Shown one piece after another: positions 1 through 11,920 of a stretch of DNA of 64,000 nt; position 1 is the stretch's first letter, and the number at the start of each line of letters is the position of its first letter. The notes beneath the pieces are model-generated. The model made no database searches. It saw only the letters and a list, made by a program, of their open reading frames with translations, and was not told where the DNA came from. Made by a program: the position numbers and the translations under genes. Origin of the DNA: Cornus controversa (taxonomy: Eukaryota > Streptophyta > Magnoliopsida > Cornales > Cornaceae). The DNA is taken from positions 36,156,456 to 36,220,455 of the forward strand of contig CM048851.1 in assembly GCA_026545225.1 (NCBI GenBank). Reading direction: 5' to 3'.

Positions 1-531
1 GCATCAAATGTTGTAGCCATATTGAAAATTTCCATGAAATTAGTTTATTGATGCTATTGATCCTTTGCTTGCGAGGTGCCTGCTTCATACCAGGTGCTTT
101 TGGAGGTTTATAAAAGTTGATTATCTCTAACATAACAGTGTGGCCACTGCACCATAAAGTGCCCCAATGTTGACAAAGTACAGTATAAAATGGAGTTCAA
201 AACAAAGCAAGGAATACACCAGTAAGTAACAATTCAACATGACTAGTGAACTTGAGCATATATATGCCTTGATCAAATCAGAAATGACATGAATAAACCC
301 AATGGCACAGTACTTACAACGATCAAGCTGCACTAAACATGGCAAACAATGGGCTTTTATCTATTTATTTATTCCAATCTCTAATCAGTTAAATAAATGG
401 AATAAATTCAGGTGCTAAATGATTGATCTGGTATATGAACTAGGTATGGAAGCAACTAGACACTGGGAATAAGTAAAAAAAAACACAGCCAAAATATAGT
501 AATGAACACAAGGGGATAGAGGGCCACTTAC
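1..531 (-). other. Third intron of the LQY1-like gene (incomplete)
   Basis: Follows the GTAAGT donor at 531-526 and shows no cysteine-rich coding sequence on the minus strand. Small open frames here (for example 127-345) have no recognisable content. Confidence 0.6.
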
Positions 532-619
532 GAGCGCCAGACCCACTGCAGGGGAAGCATGGCTGGGTATTCTCTCGCTTTGCCTGCATCATATATACAT
601 ATATAATCTCTGATACACA

Positions 620-651
<32 letters not shown>

Positions 652-1130
652 TATATATATGCCTCAATTGCATATTGGAAACCTAATAATACTACTGTAG
701 TAAATTATGACGGAGAAAAACTACTTTATAGTTGGGGGAAAAGAGAGAGAGAGAGAGAGAGGGAGAGAACTTACTGCATTATCAATTTGGGTTTCATAGA
801 AAACTGGAATCCCAACCCCGATAGCAATGCTCATTACCCCTACTGATATTGCCACTATCTGCCAATAAATTAATTTTCTTTTAAGTTAATTTTCCTAAAA
901 TAACAATAAACAACTCTTAGAAGAAAAAATGTACAGTATAATTGGAGAATGAGAGGGAGAGAAATCACCGTGTTTTCATCAAGATCAATAGCTCTGATAC
1001 ATGGATAAGACGCTGGTGACCGTTGATTTCTTGCGGACTTATAGGAGATAGAAGAAGAAGAAGAGAGTTTGAGAGGGCAACAAAGGAATGGAGATTGAAG
1101 AAGACGAATAGGAGAAAGTGCACTTAACAT
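532..1130 (-). CDS. LQY1: LQY1-like thylakoid zinc-finger protein, exons 1-3 (5' part only)
   Basis: Three exons are visible: 1130-969 (54 codons), 858-775 (28 codons) and 583-532. The introns are GT-AG, and the third donor is a perfect GTAAGT. Residues 1 to about 46 are Ser/Arg-rich and look like a chloroplast transit peptide. Residues 55-75 form one hydrophobic helix ending in IPVFYETQIDNA. Residues 91-98 are the first CxxCxGxG zinc motif of a DnaJ-type cysteine-rich domain (CFPCSGSG). From memory, this order matches LQY1, a small thylakoid protein with disulfide-isomerase activity that acts in photosystem II repair. Exon 3 ends on the first base of a codon, which would give Gln if the next exon starts AG, as in that family. 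The remaining zinc motifs are not found in 1-531 and should lie off the left edge. Start chosen: the only Met leading into the transit peptide. Confidence 0.85.
602..662. repeat. (CA)n/(TA)n microsatellite in an intron
   Basis: A CA run followed by a TA run lies in the intron between exons 2 and 3 of the LQY1-like gene. A GA run lies close by at 744-762. Confidence 0.85.
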
Positions 1131-1157
1131 TTTTCTTTATTGTGCGTCTCTCTTTCA

Positions 1158-1191
<34 letters not shown>

Positions 1192-1200
1192 ATCACACTG
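1131..1200 (-). promoter_or_regulatory. Pyrimidine/CA microsatellite upstream of the LQY1-like start
   Basis: A (CT)n run at about 1157-1178 passes into (CA)n at about 1179-1190, starting about 25 bases upstream of the start codon. It probably lies in the 5' leader or core promoter. On the gene strand it reads as GT/GA repeats, a class often seen near plant transcription starts. No TATA box is clear. Confidence 0.4.
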
Positions 1201-1379
1201 GTTTGGTTTGGTTGGTTATTAGGAGGAATGGAGGTCCTAGAACTCGAGAGAGACTGAACACCAACGAATTGGGAAAGGCAAAGTGCAAAAAGGGTGGAGT
1301 TGGATTATGTGGGGTCACAATCAATACGGACCAGACACTTGGTTTGGAGTTGAAGGAAGAACCTATTTTGACCCTTATG

Positions 1380-2450
1380 GCCTGGTTTGGTTGTAGTAAA
1401 ACGAAAGAAAGGAAAGAGAATGGAAGAAAATAATATATTGTTTTTCAAAACTGTATTAGTGGTAGTATTAATTTTTGGCTTTTATGGTGATTTTGTATGA
1501 TTATTAAAGATGATTTGTAGATGAAATTATTTTATTTGTGTCCCTTCAAAGTCCAATGACCTTTTTAGAAATTCAAATATAGTTTAAAAAAGTGTTAATT
1601 ACTATTATAATACTATTTATACATATCTACACATGTATAAGTTATCACCGAACTTTATTATAATGGAAATCAAATCATATCCTTGTTCATGAGATGGTAT
1701 ATATGAGATTCAAATAATTATTTCACTTTCACCCTTTAATGAATAGAGACATATTCAATTATTTATTCGGTAATAATTTTTACTGTTTCCTAATATTTTT
1801 TATATATTATTTGTTATGAAGTATGGAGAGAAGTAAAAGAATGCTTTAACACTCTTACAACTTTAAAAATAGTTACAATTATTTTATTTATTTTTAAAAA
1901 TTAATTTTATATTACTAGTTTGACCCCACAAATGAATATTTTATGATTCTTGGAGAAATTGGAAGGACACACAAGAAAAGGGTTACAAAGTTTAATGAAA
2001 TTTCTCTCGTAGCAATTTTGTCCTTATTTTTACGAAAGACAAATTCAAAATAGCATATGAAGCCTAATGCATGTTTTTATTCTCTTCAAACATTTTTTTT
2101 ATTTTTTTTTTTGTGTTCAAATTATCACTTGTGGCTTGAATTATGTTTAGGACAATTTTTACATTTATCAAACATTAATCCTTATATTTGTCTATCCACT
2201 TCTTACATATATATTTTGTCTTATAAAAGTGAAAAGGGTATGGTGGTTAATTTATTAAATACTTTCATTTCATCTAATTTTTTTTTCTAAATAAGATTAC
2301 TATATTTTCTTCCGTTAATCAACCAAACATAATAAAAAGTTAGCACTATACTTTCTTTTCTTTTTTCCCCTCATAATCAATGTTATCTTTTGTTTTCTTT
2401 TTCCCATTGTACCAAACATAGCGGACGTGTTTATCCCTTACCAAAAAAAA
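1380..2450. other. AT-rich intergenic DNA with MITE-like ends
   Basis: No coding sequence is seen. A GTTTGGT motif near 1385 and the inverted TTGTACCAAACATAG near 2410-2424 resemble the ends of the Tourist-like element at 59806-60260. The part from about 1950 recurs at 42460-42839 and continues after a retrotransposon at 51242, so it belongs to the A/C duplicon. No clean target duplication was found. Confidence 0.4.
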
Positions 2451-2569
2451 AAAAACCACACTGAATTTAGTTGGATGAATTTGAACCATCTTCTATCCCT
2501 AAGCCTTGCCAAGAATTATGCAGAAGTAATAAATAAAGAAAATATTATACACTCAATTTCATTGTTATA

Positions 2570-2745
2570 ATTTTTAATATAATCTCACGACAGAAGCACC
2601 TTTCAAGCCGAGCTGCTCAGCCATGCCTTCTTGTTCTTGCTGTAGCTGAGAAATTAAATACTCGTCGCCATTCAAAACTCTCCACATATATAAATAGTTG
2701 ATGCTGACGATAGTCTAAGTACTTGTTGAAGAAGTCCGGTTAATA
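2570..2745 (-). pseudogene. Unidentified coding relic (duplicate of 51477-51665)
   Basis: Read on the minus strand, this resembles the open 62-codon frame at 51665-51477. It has lost one base near 2702 (SASNY region), which shifts the frame, and it carries a few extra Gln/Glu codons before GMAEQLGLKGASV. The parent gene is not recognised. It looks like the Gln-rich C-terminal exon of a host gene carried in the duplicon. Confidence 0.4.
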
Positions 2746-2749
2746 AGTT

Positions 2750-3780
2750 AATTAAAAAGATTTGAGATAAGTTTTATAGACTATTATCTATCTTATACTA
2801 ACTCATTTTCTCTCACATTTGGTCTTGAGTACCCCCAATGAAAGAGTCAAGCAGCCAAGTAAGAGAAGTGAAAAGAAAATATGTTTGTAACGAAAATGTC
2901 CAAGATATTTTTGTTATGAGTGCGTTTCTAACGAAAATGTGTTTTAAGTTTTTTTTTTTTTTCCGCTACTAGCTGAAACACAATAAAACAACAAAATAGT
3001 GTTTCTAATTTCAGTCCAAAATTTTAAAATGTTTTGACACCATTTAAAACAAAACAGACAGCACCAAATATGCTTTGTTTCTATAGTGCCCAAAAAAAAG
3101 TGCATACCAAACAGGCCTTATAAAATTGTTGATATTATATTTATCATTATATTAATATTTACTAAATAATAAGGTCACTTATTTTCCCTGCAAAGAGAGA
3201 ACTTTTATTGAAAAACTAATAAGGTAACTTATGATTCTACCTCTCTCTTATTAATTAATGGAAACTGTGGCCTTATTATATGATTAATATGATGTTCTTT
3301 TAAATTTTTTAAATTATAATTGAATTAAAACTGCAAGTTCAATTAATAAAAGATGTTGCCGGGAAAAAAATATAATTTTTATGTTTTAATTTTCCACTTT
3401 TGTAAAAGAGTTTGTCAATTTTTTTATTTTTTATTTTTATTTTTCTTTATCTGATTGTTTCAACATAAAATATTTTTGAAATATTACCGATAGTATTAAC
3501 TAAACTAACTATTCAATAGTTTACGAATTAACCAAACTAGTTATTCAATAGTTTAGTGATTCTAAAAATGTTACTGCGCTATTCGACAGTAATGCAACTG
3601 AATGTGGCCTCTTAACCGCCTTCTCAGGAAGATATCAAGCAAAATGCATCGATAGGATATCAACATGAGAACTTGAGGTCGGCAAGGAGTGTCAAGTTCA
3701 ACTAGAATTGATATTTAAGATACACCAATACAGCAACATGTTACCGATTAAATTACACAGTAATGCATTTGATATTTCAA
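2750..3780. other. AT-rich intergenic DNA
   Basis: No gene or RNA is recognised. The stretch near 3575-3780 is matched at about 51940-52145 in duplicon C. Confidence 0.5.
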
Positions 3781-4216
3781 GGGTAAATATTACTTTAACC
3801 TTTCTTAAAGTTTTGTCTAATTATCGATTAAATTTTTTAAAATATAATGGTCAAATTTTCGATTCTTCCCTAAGGTTTAATTGACTTAATTCCGCGTACT
3901 TATATCGTTAATTGACAGTAAACTCCGTTAAAATCAATTCACATAAAAAATAATCAAAATGTCAAAACCACTCTCGGTGGCGATAGTGCTAGTGTGACAT
4001 TGATGGAGAAATATATATATATATATATATATCAGTCAAATAATTAAAAATTGAAGTTATTTTTGTAAAAAAAAAAATTATAACTTGAGGGTATTTTTGT
4101 AATTGTATATTAGATGTGATTTTGTTAAATTTGGCAGAGGTGTTTGAGTAATTTTACAAAAACTTTAATTTGATAGTAATTAAGCTAAACCTAAAGGGAA
4201 GTGAGACTAATTTACC
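3781..4216. mobile_element. MITE with GGGTAAAT termini (duplicon A copy)
   Basis: Starts GGGTAAATATTACTTTAACC and ends in the approximate inverse, ATTTACCC. The flanks ATATTTCAA and TATTTTCAA are similar, consistent with a worn 9-base target duplication, so a Mutator-like MITE is likely. An (AT)n run lies inside at about 4012-4032. There is no coding capacity. The orthologous copy in duplicon C is at 52146-52539, so insertion preceded the duplication. Confidence 0.6.
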
Positions 4217-4499
4217 CTATTTTCAATTAAGTTCATTATTTCACCCACATTGGTTTTCTTTCGATAGTGCCCTTTTTTTTCATTTTTTTTATAGAAATAT
4301 GATTAATGCCATTCTTGTATAAAATTATTCAAAAAAATATTTATACTATCTTGATAAACTTTAAATATATATATGTATAACATAGTCTTTAAATTTACAT
4401 AAAATTAATTTTAATTCTTAAAATTACGTGTTTGTAAAACAATATAAATAAAAAAAAAGTAAATTTTTTTTTTTTTATTAATTGTAGCTGGTTGAAAAA

Positions 4500-4790
4500 A
4501 TTGTGAAACTTTTTGGCCAAGGGTATGTGTCATGAAAGACTGCTAGTTATGGTGCAGCAGCTGAAATTGAGAGGGGAGGTGAAGTGTGTGGTCTTGATTC
4601 AAGAAGAGATTCCACCAAGAACAAGAACCGTGAGGAACCGTACCGTGTGCATCAAGACTCTTGAAGAGGAATCTCTTCTTCATACTTTGTGTCATTGCTT
4701 CTAGTGCTCAGTTTGTGTGGAAGTTGAGTCCCTTCAAGTTAGATTTCAGTGGATCACAAGTGATGGAGGAATTGTCCAAAACCACAAAGA
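4500..4790 (+). pseudogene. LINE reverse-transcriptase zinc-finger (zf-RVT) fragment
   Basis: The frame reads LLHTLCHC followed, after frame breaks, by AQFVWKLSPFKLDF. This resembles the Cys/His-rich zf-RVT region found after the reverse transcriptase of plant LINEs. Stops and frameshifts interrupt it. A shorter copy lies at about 52790-53010. Confidence 0.5.
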
Positions 4791-5750
4791 CCAAAGGGTT
4801 TTGACTTTGAGGCTAACGGGACATCGTGGATTTAGAGTTTCCTTCGAAACCAACGATAGAATAATCTCAAGCCTTGAAAAGGATTAAACTCTCCCTCCTC
4901 AACACAATGACTTGAGACATTTCAGCTAAGCCAACATTTTGAAATAACAAGGAAGCCACCTTGATCGATCGATCGACCCTTCCAGTCAGTCACGAAGAAC
5001 AATTCCAAGCCCTCATTCGAACAAAATCGAGGAAAATGAAGCATCCATATTGAGCTTAAGAAAGCCATCCTTTGGAGGACACCGCTTAAAGGGACTGGGA
5101 GCGGAAAAAATCATGGAATCTGAGAACACTGACTTGTGTTTGAAAATATCCACAAATTCTTCATACTTAGAGTTGGACTCTGAGATAACATCAAGCTCGA
5201 AATTTTGAATTTTTGAAAACACCCATTCATACCTTGCCTTCCAATTATTCCAACATATATAAAATGGCACCACACTATAACAATAATCTCCATGTGAACT
5301 CTTGGACCATTGATTCAGTAAAAAGGCCCATATCTAGCTCCACTAACGAAATTGGAGAGCAAAGGAATCAATTATGAGCCGAGAAGCAGCTTTCCACACC
5401 CTTTGTGAGAAAGGACAAGTAAAAAATACAATGAGCCACATAAAATTTTCTTTCTCTTCCTCTTCCTCTTCCTCACAAATGGGACAAATCAAGCCTTCGA
5501 AGAAAAGACGCCTGAAAAAGAGATTGGATCGGACGGGAATTCAATAGTGGCAAAACTGTCAAAGAAAAAACTAAATTTTTTTGGAAAGCTCTGATTTGCC
5601 AAATCTCCTTCCATAGACCATTACACTCTTGAATATGACTGGAGGATGGGTTTAAAGCTATGCCCATTTCTATGCAATGGAACCTACTCCATCTAGCATT
5701 AGGTGTATTCCAAACAATTGTTACAGCTTCAGGAGTTACCACCAATCATT
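4785..5750 (-). pseudogene. LINE zf-RVT plus RNase H fragment, copy A
   Basis: Reading leftwards from about 5745, the frame has ECNGLWKEIWQIRAFQKN, a typical zf-RVT approach sequence. Near 5100-5040 it has PPKDGFLKLNMDASFSS, the start of a plant LINE RNase H domain (KxNxDAxF). Frameshifts and stops break it up. It lies head-to-head with the NASP-like gene, about 360 bases from its start. The same arrangement is present in units B and C, so it belongs to the duplicon. Confidence 0.65.
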
Positions 5751-5960
5751 TTTTTTAGTGCACTTCTATAATCCTTTCAGGTTCCATTTTGTAAGTGTTA
5801 ATCAGAAAATGGCAAAAATTTCAGAAAATGCTGATAATAATTCAAAATAATAACTACGTATTGAATATTGTTAAAGCATTAGGCGGTTGGTTGGGGATAG
5901 AATTCATAAAATGGGACCCACTTATAGTGATTAACTGAAATAACCGTAGCCGTTATTACT

Positions 5961-6107
5961 TGGCGCGCGAAACCCATTTAAAAGTCCTCTTATACATTGA
6001 GAAAGGTCATTCATTTGTTCTGCAAATCTTGTTTCACAGAGAGAGAGAAAGAGAGAGAGATTCTTAAAGAAACTCATTAGAAAAGTGAGAATTGTGAATG
6101 CTGAAGA
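5961..6107 (+). promoter_or_regulatory. Candidate promoter and 5' leader of NASP-like gene A
   Basis: GCGCGCGAAA at 5963-5972 contains TTTCGCGC on the opposite strand, which fits the E2F consensus TTTSSCGC. TTTAAAAG at about 5977-5984 could serve as a TATA box. A GA-rich stretch follows at about 6039-6060, before the ATG at 6108. An E2F site would suit the S-phase expression known for histone chaperones; this is inference. Copy B has GCGCAAAA at the equivalent place, and copy C lacks the region. Confidence 0.45.
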
Positions 6108-6111
6108 ATGG

Positions 6112-6143
<32 letters not shown>

Positions 6144-6621
6144 GGAACTGAAGTAGAGAGCTCGCTGATTTGTACTGAAAGGATTTGGGGGGTTAACGTC
6201 GGCAACCCGCGTTCGAATGAAGCAACTCCGACAGACGACGGTGCTGGTTATCTTGTTAGTCAAGTGAAAGAAAATGTTACTGAATTAATGAAAAGCGGAA
6301 GCAAGGCTTTTCAAGATGGCAAATTTGACAAGGCCATCGATTTCTTTGACGATGTTGCAGTTATCTTGTTAGTCTTTCTTAATTTGATCTTCGATTCTTC
6401 TTTTCCGTTGTGTTTCATTGATTCTTTTCCTTCTTGTCCATTATTTGCTGATCTTTATTTTTTAAACTTTTACCCAAAACATATATACTGTTAGATTTGA
6501 TTATTGAATAAATATAATTCAAGATTGGGTTCTTGAACCAGACACATTCAAACACTTGATTCGGTGCTCTGTTTTGTTATGCTATAAACGTTTCTTTGCT
6601 GCTTTAACTTTTGAAGTTTTG

Positions 6622-6676
<55 letters not shown>

Positions 6677-8700
6677 TTGTGGTTTAATTACGCTTCAACC
6701 ATTTAATTATATATTCTGCTTCAAATTTGAATCCATTTTCTATAAGTTTATGGTGTTCTTAATTTAGGGTTCTTGACTAAAATGGAACAGCTGCCTAAAT
6801 ATACTAAACTTTGGTGAGAACCATCTCATATATAATTCATTGTCCTTTTAATTTTTTAGTTCCGATTAGATCATTTTAGGTTCTGACAGAATTTTCCTCT
6901 TTTGTTTTTCATGGAACTGGAATAAGAAGTGCGGGTATATATATCTACACACACACATACATTGCATGATATGAGTGTATGTATGCACGTATATATTTAT
7001 GTATGTATTCTGGATGCATACTACAATCTGATTCTTTTGTGTCCACGCACTAGCTTCTCGGCAGTGCAACAATTCCTACTCAAATTTTCTCTATTGTTCA
7101 GGGTTAAAAACGATGCTAAATCTGCTGCCGAATATGTCCAAGCAAAAATTGGACATGGTCTTGCCCTGCTAGCTCCCGCTCCCATTCGTGTAGAAGACGA
7201 TCTAATGACTGAGGCTCTGCCAATGGAGGCAGATTACCTACTGCATTCAATTGGTGATGGATCAACTACTCTTGTTGCAAAACAAGCTGAGGCTGTGCCA
7301 ATGGAGGCAGATTACCTACCGCATGATGGTTAGTGCCTGTTCTCTTGATGTTCATCCACAAAATATATATATTTTTTCTGCAATCATCAGACCAGAAATT
7401 CTCCCACCCTTAAATGATGGATAGTGAAAATTCATGTGAGTGACATATTTGAACCTTGTTCTTAAGCACTCTGAGTGCTTGAAGAAGGAATCCAAATTAA
7501 ACAGGGATCAAGTTTTAAAAGTGATGTCAGTAACCCAAGAGCAGTCACTCTTGGGACTTGTGTACTTTGAGCCTTTGACAGTTTTCCAATAATTCTCTGT
7601 GAAAGCTGGTTATACATGTAAGTTATGAATACAATAATCTCTAGTTTTTTTTATTGAGAATGAAGCATGACAGCATTACCAAGTATGTATATATATATAT
7701 ATTCTATGGTCTCCATCCAATGCATATTGAACAACTGTGCCCAAACTTCAGTACTATCCATATTTCTACTAGTTAGAAACAATGATTATAACTTACTTGT
7801 CTATATGAATGAGCATATCTTGATCATGAACTTTCTAATTGTAGTTTGGTTTTTGTATTTCATGATAAAAAAGAAGGTATTAAGAATAAAGCAAGTGCAG
7901 AAGAGCTACAATGTGCAAAAGAGCTGAAACTGGCAGACTCAGTTCTACGCGAAGCTTGGAGAATGGTACAAAGGCAGCCAGCAGACACAATGCAGCAGGT
8001 GGACATCGTATCTGCCCTTGGGGAGGCGGCACTAAAAAAAGGTTAGCTGTCCATCCTATATATACTTTTAATTTGAAAATTTTCTATTGACATTTTTGTC
8101 ATTGAACGCTACTCGATGTATGCTTCATATTTTTCAGGGAATTTGAATTGTGCTTACGAGCGCTATCGGGATGCACGATCCATTCTGAAACGTTTGGTTG
8201 AAGAAGACAATCCACGCATAGCTCATCTGTATCCTTTTTTTGGTACCTAATTCATTTATTTATTGACGGCTACTTGTGTGTGTGTGTTGCTTACTTGCTT
8301 CTATATATTATACTAATTCCTAGGCATATACCAATCTCCCCTGCTTTTTGACTGATCACAGCCTTCACTTAAAAGTTCCCAGAAATTTCAAAATGTGTTT
8401 GTGCATGGCAAATAGCGACAAAATGGAAGAAGCCATTGAATATTGCAAGATGGCTATAGCAGGATGCGAGGACCGGATTCAGAGGCTCACGGATGAGGTT
8501 GCTACGCTTGAAGTGCTCTTGATAGAATTTGTAAAGAAGGCAAGCACCCATTCAAGCTTTTTTTGTATGAAATTCGGTTTCATCTGCAATGTGCCTTAGT
8601 GAAATCTTACTCGGTTCTCATATTGCAGGTTCCAATTCTGCGGATGAAATCAACGACGCATTCAACCTCAGATAGCTCTTCCAACAGCTCACATGAATGA
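6108..8700 (+). CDS. Short NASP-like (SHNi-TPR) histone chaperone, copy A, intact
   Basis: Six exons join in frame: 6108-6367, 7102-7328, 7877-8041, 8138-8228, 8383-8539 and 8629-8700 (972 nt, 323 aa). Introns 1-4 are GT-AG; intron 5 fits best as GC-AG. Residues 1-54 are Ser-rich and probably disordered. TPR1 covers about 55-90 (LMKSGSKAFQDGKFDKAIDFF). TPR2 starts about 95 and is interrupted at about 112-175 by a loop with two PMEADYL repeats (127-133, 153-159). TPR3 covers about 190-245 and TPR4 about 249-285 (NFKMCLCMANSDKMEEAIEYCKMA split over exon 5). The order and the phrase types DTMQQVDI..ALGE and AHLNFKMCLCM match plant NASP, a nuclear H3/H4 chaperone. It is about 170 residues shorter than Arabidopsis NASP and lacks its acidic loop and long tail. 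Exon 5 is 20 codons shorter than in copies B and C. Confidence 0.8.
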
Positions 8701-9800
8701 GAGAGACATTGACCGGGAGGCGAAGGGAGACAAGAGACAGTTTTTTACAGACCCATTCAGCTCCAGCAATGAAAGTACTCCAACAAAGAAGCAGTCTTTG
8801 GACCCCTTCAGCAGAGGAGAAGGGCAAGGAGAGCACATCCATCTTGTAGAGTACTTCCTGACAACTTTTCCAATAAATACAAGTGGTGGAAATTCAGAAG
8901 CATTTGGTGATTGTCACAAAGACAAATACTGTATTTCTTTCTGCTCATTAATTCTTTCAAACTGCATATTCTGCTCTTAGATCTTAGATTTATATATAGT
9001 CTTACAATACATATTTCCTGATTTCTCTTCCCTCCTTTGTTCATAAGTGGTATCATATATGTCTCATTTTGAATGTTAGCTAGGTCTAGGAATTCGTTGT
9101 GCTTCATTGTACAACATAAAACAAATTTAATCTTGTCATAAAATCATTGTCTAATTTTGGTTTACCCCAGTGTGCTTGATCTTCCACTGATTTGGTTCTC
9201 CAATATTGATTTCTGCTTGATCTTCCACTGAATTGGTTTCTCCAATATTGTTTACAGAAATCTACACATGTCAATGTTGGTAACATTAAAAATTCCACTC
9301 TTGCAAAATGATTCATTATATTGCACTATCATGAAATCAGTCTTCTGACTCTGCCTAGATGAGACGAGTCATCGAAAGCTTTCAATCTAAAGAATAGCCG
9401 TGAGCAGGCTAGAAACGCTCATCTGCATGGTAGAGGTGGTGTTGAAATGGGGTTTCTAAGTTCTGACATGAATACGAAGGAGGAAGTGTTGATTAGTTGA
9501 ACTTGAATCTGAAATGGAAACAAAAATTGAGCAATATTAGGCTTTAGACATCCATCAGGATTATTTTAATTGTTAAATAAGTATGTACTTAGAGTAAATA
9601 GGTGTTTGCTGGAGATATTTCTAAGTTGTACCCCCTTGTGGTACCAGTCTGGTGCTGACCAAATTTCAAGTAGCTGTTGAACCATAGATTCAAACAGTGT
9701 GTGCATTTTGGCCCCAAACTGGGACGCTTAGATCATTGATCCACACAGTTCAAATTGACGAGTCATAAATCAAATTAATCAAATGTCACATTGACAATTT
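8701..9800. other. 3' flank of NASP-like gene A, shared among units
   Basis: Contains the 3' untranslated region and further downstream DNA; short frames here are not convincing. It is shared with B up to about 9490 and with C up to about 9800. A near-duplicated phrase, GCTTGATCTTCCACTGA, occurs twice at about 9174-9232. Confidence 0.6.
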
Positions 9801-11520
9801 ATGAAATAGCCCCTACAATCTAACACAGGAGGTGGTCAGTATCATACATAAAATATAAGGAATATCTACAATTGGTAGCATACAAGTACAAAATACAAGA
9901 TAACAGAATAAATAAATAACTATAAAAAGAAAACTTAAACTGAGACAATAAATAACCATGAAATAGAATTGAGAATTTGAACACTAAAACTTGGAAGTCC
10001 TGTAACCAGAGGACCCCTAAACTCAAAATATAAGAAAAGACTAAATAATCTAGAACAACATTCCAAAAAGTTCATATCCTGAACATAAAGAAAAGAATAG
10101 GTCCCTATTCTGAGAACTGATAAGGGAAGATGATTGTCACAATCTACGAACTCAAGACTCTATCCTCGCGGTGGAACCGGCCTGAGACCTGAAATATCAA
10201 CAAAGTGGGTTAAACCCATGAACAAGTCTCCTCTACTACCACCCAATCAGTAAACATACCTTCTATATGAGAATAATAAATAACATATAAATACGACTAT
10301 ACCATTTATCAACTAGTTTCCTATCTTAGAAAACAATTAGAACTACGTTCTGAACCGACACATCTAGTATCACAATAAAGGTAGAACAAATTTCTAAGTT
10401 TTAACAAGTGGTAATCCTGACATGCCGAAAATATAGAAGATACCTTATTAGGTATTAGACAATCCTGACATTCCTGATAATCTTGACATGCCTAAAATAT
10501 AATAGATACCTTATTAGGTATTAGGCAATCTTGACATGTCTGACAATCTTGACATGCCGAAAATATAAAAGATACCTTATTAGGTATTAGAAAATCTTGG
10601 TATGCATGGCAATCCTGACATGCCGAAAATATAAAAGATACTTTATTAGGTATTAGACAATCCTAACATGCTTACATAATACATTTAAGTAATAATCTAA
10701 CACACTTAAAAGCATGCTAATTAAAATCCGAAAAAATCATATCGTCACATACATTATCTAAACAATTAAAATGACACAACATATCATGCATGTAATCGGA
10801 GTTTAATATAATCTCATAAACTAATCTAAACATTATATAATTTATCACGAACATGCATTTATGAAAGCAAAGAAAATAATTAAAGGAATTCAAACAATTA
10901 ATTAAAGGAAAACCCCGCAATGAAGCCAACGCTTCAATTTAAACATCAAGTATCTAAACCTAGCTCTAATCCTAGGTTTCTGTGCAAAAACTGTTAAAGT
11001 CTTAAATTATATTTTTGGAAATTTATGAAATTTTTGGTAATTTAAAAATATTTTTCAAAACAAAAGAAAATAAAATTCCAATTTTGAAGCATACTTTTTG
11101 TACTAATTCTACAACAAGAGGAACTCATTTCATCTTGAAATTAAAAGCCCATGTGTATTTTGTCCCTAAAAGATTAATTTGAAATTTCAAAAATTTTATA
11201 GAATTAAAAAAAATATTTTTCCTTTTTTTTTTTCCGAATAAAAATGATTTAAAAATTAAAAACAAATATTTAAATATTTCGGACTGGGTTAGTGGGTGGG
11301 CCCGGTGAGTGGGACCGGATCATGGTCCCCGTAGGTGGCCGGAGGTTCCCTCACGCGCTGGTAGCGCGTGGGGGCGTGCGCGTGAGTGGCCACCTCCTTC
11401 TTCCTTGGTTAATTTTTTTTTTTCCTTTTCCTGCAACTATCTTCCAGTACGTGAACAGCCATATGCGACCACCTCTTCCAGGCCATTTTTCGGCCATCTC
11501 CGGCCACCAAACCTCGAGTT
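9801..11520. mobile_element. LTR-like repeat inserted at the end of duplicon A (unclassified)
   Basis: Similarity to duplicon C stops abruptly at 9800, and the integrase frame of an Athila-like element begins at about 11521. The stretch between has no coding domain. It combines an AT-rich part, a tandem array (10412-10672) and a GC-rich end with GGCCATTTTTCGGCCATCTC. The layout resembles that of 61015-64000, which begins like a chromovirus LTR. Calling it an LTR is inference. Confidence 0.4.
10412..10672. repeat. Tandem array of about four 65-75-base units
   Basis: Each unit has a GACATGCCGAAAATATA-type core followed by GATACCTTATTAGGTATTAG, the latter itself palindromic around ATACCTTATTAGGTAT. 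Units differ by several bases. Confidence 0.75.
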
Positions 11521-11920
11521 TAATTTTGATATGCAATCAGCAGGCTCTAATCGTCGACTCCAGTTGAATGAATTGGAAGAATTGCGCAATGATGCTTACG
11601 AGAGTGCGAAAATTTATAAAGCAAGAACTAAGGCATTTCATGAAAAGCACATTATGCAAAAATCCTTTAAACCGGGGCAAAAAGTGTGGTTATATAATTC
11701 TAAACTATAATTTTTTCCTGGTAAGCTTCGTTCGAGATGGGAAGGCCCTTATTTTGTCTTATCCGTGTCTCCACACGGAGCAGTTAATATTCAAAATATC
11801 AAGGATGGTAAAGTCATAAAGGTGAATGGTCAGAGATTAAAATTTTACATTGAAAATGAGGTGCTTAGTGAAAACGCGGAAGTCGTCGAGTTGGCGGATC
11901 CCGTTTATTTTGATGAGTAA
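11521..11920 (+). pseudogene. Athila-like integrase C-terminal fragment
   Basis: The frame starts [20 protein letters not shown] and continues through [13 protein letters not shown] to a TAA at 11708-11710. It stays open past that stop as [15 protein letters not shown] and ends at the TAA at 11918-11920. This is the C-terminal part of Ty3/gypsy integrase of the Athila type. Everything upstream (LTR, gag, protease, RT) is missing, so the element is 5'-truncated. Confidence 0.75.

Larger units (their letters stand above)
1950..9800. repeat. Duplicon A (NASP-like unit, fullest copy)
   Basis: The same series of landmarks recurs in duplicon C (42460-42839 plus 51242-57694): an AT-rich leader, a small coding relic on the minus strand, a MITE, a LINE zinc-finger fragment (plus), a LINE RNase H fragment (minus), a NASP-like gene and about 1 kb of 3' flank. 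Duplicon B (23455-29455) contains only the part from the LINE RNase H fragment onward. Confidence 0.85.

Noticed and set aside
1140..1433. 97-codon plus-strand frame upstream of the LQY1-like gene
   Set aside because: It starts in the CT/CA microsatellite and has no recognisable domain; it is promoter sequence of the minus-strand gene.
10412..10672. Repeats with internal palindromes resembling a CRISPR array
   Set aside because: No spacers, variable unit lengths, and a retrotransposon setting.
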